Assembly: GCF_006974145.1 (NCBI RefSeq)
Contig: NZ_CP039456.1
Span: 62,001-126,000 of the forward strand
Reading direction: 5' to 3'
Length of the DNA: 64,000 nt
Source: Changchengzhania lutea
GTDB lineage: Bacteria > Bacteroidota > Bacteroidia > Flavobacteriales > Flavobacteriaceae
Shown: piece by piece, positions 62,637 to 64,000 of the stretch
Layout of the letters: every line of letters begins with the position of its first letter
Numbering within the stretch: the stretch's first letter is position 1
Position numbers and translations under genes: made by a program
Notes under the pieces: model-generated
Databases searched by the model: none
Told to the model about the DNA's origin: nothing
Seen by the model: the letters and a program-made list of their open reading frames with translations, nothing else

Positions 62637-63355
62637 CATTAATCATAAAGCTCATATTAGCCCACATTATTGGTGACTTTGTATTGCAACCTGCAAGTTG
62701 GGTTATTCATAAAGAAATTCATAAACATAAATCCAAATTTTTGTATTGGCATATTCTGTTGCATTTATGTGCGCTAGTGCTCGTGCTACAATTTAACTTT
62801 ACCTATTGGTTAGGTATACTAATCATCATCATAACACATTATTTTATTGACCTTATCAAACTTCTGCTAAAACCAAAACTAAACTCCCGATTACTTTTTG
62901 GCTTAGACCAATTGGCGCATTTAATAGTTATAGTTTTGGTTGTAAAAATCTATGAGCCTTATCAATTTAATTTCGATATTCTTTTCGCTACGGAAACCTT
63001 ACTATTAATCACTAGCTTATTATGTGTCACCTCAGTATCCTCCATAATTATGAAAACCATTATTTCTAAATGGAACTTAAAAGAAGATGGGATTGAAGAA
63101 GCCTCATTAAAGAGTGCTGGAGCTTATATTGGTATTCTGGAACGTTTATTTGTATTCGGTTTTATTATTATGAATTACTGGGAAGGCATTGGTTTTTTAA
63201 TAGCCGCGAAATCTGTATTTAGATTTAGCGATCTTTCAAAAGCCAAAGACCGGAAACTTACAGAATACATCTTAATTGGCACCCTGTTAAGTTTTGGTTT
63301 AGCTATACTATTTGGACTGGGCTATGAGTATGTTTCTATGCTCATTAAAAACTAA
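62630..63355 (+). CDS. DUF3307 membrane protein
   Basis: 241 residues with about six TM segments. The family motif KLILAHIIGDFVLQPASWVIHKEIHKHKS, with Asp in the first TM and histidines in the following loop, and WHILLHLCALVLVL...THYFIDLIKLLLKPK, point to a possible metal or proton site. The start overlaps the satD stop by seven bases (ATGTTAG), so translation is coupled. Co-occurrence with SatD is known, but the function is not. Confidence 0.75.
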   Translation: MLALIIKLILAHIIGDFVLQPASWVIHKEIHKHKSKFLYWHILLHLCALVLVLQFNFTYWLGILIIIITHYFIDLIKLLLKPKLNSRLLFGLDQLAHLIVIVLVVKIYEPYQFNFDILFATETLLLITSLLCVTSVSSIIMKTIISKWNLKEDGIEEASLKSAGAYIGILERLFVFGFIIMNYWEGIGFLIAAKSVFRFSDLSKAKDRKLTEYILIGTLLSFGLAILFGLGYEYVSMLIKN

Positions 63356-63384
63356 TTGACTCTATAATAATTACGAATCCTTAA

Positions 63385-63996
63385 TTACTTTTTATAGTAC
63401 TTTGCATAACCTCTGTAAGCAAAAAATCCTAACATAGCGACAATTCCGCAGGCAATACTTATAAATTTCACACTCACAATTTGATCGCCACTAGCGTAAG
63501 AATGTAAGCCTGCCAAATAGAAATTAACGCCAAAATAGGTCATCAAAATACTTGAAAAAGCAATAATAGACATGAGATTGAAAAACCATCGTCCACGCAA
63601 TCCTGGGATTAATCGCATATGAATAACAAAGGCATACACCATGATACTAATAAGTGCCCAGGTTTCTTTAGGGTCCCAACCCCAATAACGTCCCCAGCTT
63701 TCATTGGCCCACATGCCGCCTAAAAAATTTCCTATGGTTAGCATGACCAATCCCACAGTTAATGCCATTTCATTAATTATGGTAAGCTCCTTGATATTGA
63801 GAAGCATTTTATCCTTATTCTTTTTAGTGGTAAAAATCATAAGTAGTAAAGACACGACACCTAAAATCATTCCTAAAGTAAAGGGACCATAACTTGCCAC
63901 AATAACAGCCACATGAATCATGAGCCAATAACTATTTAATACCGGTTGCAAATTAGCAATTGCTGGATCCATCCAATTCCAATGGGCAATCATCAA
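63385..63996 (-). CDS. Cytochrome c biogenesis protein CcsA/ResC-like, C-terminal part (runs off the window)
   Basis: 203 visible residues. The heme-handling tryptophan-rich WWD motif is ANESWGRYWGWDPKETWALIS, within a six-TM segment containing conserved His (YSWLMIHVAVIVAS and HMRLIPG). In Bacteroidota ResB and CcsA are often one fused protein, so the missing N-terminal half probably lies beyond position 64000. The frame is open at the edge, so the ATG at 63996 is not the true start. System II assembly of c-type cytochromes. Confidence 0.88.
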   Translation of the reverse strand: MMIAHWNWMDPAIANLQPVLNSYWLMIHVAVIVASYGPFTLGMILGVVSLLLMIFTTKKNKDKMLLNIKELTIINEMALTVGLVMLTIGNFLGGMWANESWGRYWGWDPKETWALISIMVYAFVIHMRLIPGLRGRWFFNLMSIIAFSSILMTYFGVNFYLAGLHSYASGDQIVSVKFISIACGIVAMLGFFAYRGYAKYYKK

Positions 63997-64000
63997 AATC

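Overview
The window is AT-rich chromosomal DNA from a member of the Flavobacteriaceae (Bacteroidota). The evidence is a gliding-motility GldF/GldG gene, a type IX secretion C-terminal domain on a metalloprotease, a bacillithiol-pathway BshB1 homologue, a MerR-crtI-crtB-crtZ-crtY carotenoid operon, and promoters of the Bacteroidota form TTG-N19-TAnnTTTG. A genus cannot be fixed from sequence reading alone. Most of the window is core metabolism and envelope biology. Accessory DNA lies at the left edge, in a small block after dnaN, and in several short repeats.

Left edge (1-1380): the 3' part of a Fic-domain gene, a transposase 3' relic, the 3' end of a tRNA gene without its 5' part, that tRNA's terminator, and an intact tRNA-Leu(GAG). 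This looks like the right end of an integrated element. 1400-5950: a MerR-type regulator with a CarH-like cobalamin domain, then crtI, crtB, crtZ and a lycopene cyclase; together the enzymes would convert GGPP to zeaxanthin. 5950-16160: mazG, aconitase, an acyltransferase, and a four-gene unit of three parvulin/SurA-like periplasmic folding factors plus a MoxR ATPase. 16500-29160: guaB, a porin/FMN-binding/membrane-protein operon behind two 19-bp sites, an HMG-CoA-lyase-like enzyme, a secreted metalloprotease, pyrD, pepT, a YdeI-like gene, a 3'-altered IS982-type transposase and an alcohol dehydrogenase.

29370-34740 is an acetate/alanine uptake block (acetyl-CoA synthetase, a sodium:solute symporter with its DUF4212 small subunit, an AGCS symporter). 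34900-47170 holds a hydrolase, a MITE-like element with nested inverted repeats, an outer-membrane receptor, carbonic anhydrase, purC, phoH, a SAM hydrolase, a natural gldF-gldG fusion and dnaN. 47340-48960 is accessory: a two-gene module (2-TM SLATT-like protein plus a 56-residue proline-rich partner) and dispersed palindromic repeats. 49030-57960 has a universal stress protein, two tandem M28 peptidases, tRNA-His, bshB1, an SLC13-type carrier, pckA and a DUF2490 protein. 58030-64000 has rlmF (apparently with a non-canonical start), a MATE pump, a HAD phosphatase, mscL, a satD-DUF3307 pair behind a 28-bp-period palindrome array, and the C-terminal part of a cytochrome c biogenesis gene running off the window.

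The best candidates for new biology are: the 28-bp-phased palindrome array at satD/DUF3307; the SLATT-like two-gene module after dnaN; the likely light/B12 switch of the carotenoid operon with a near-leaderless crtI transcript; the FMN-binding/porin operon with duplicated 19-bp sites that recur at the carotenoid regulator; and the nested MITE upstream of the outer-membrane receptor. All functional assignments are from reading motifs; no searches were run.
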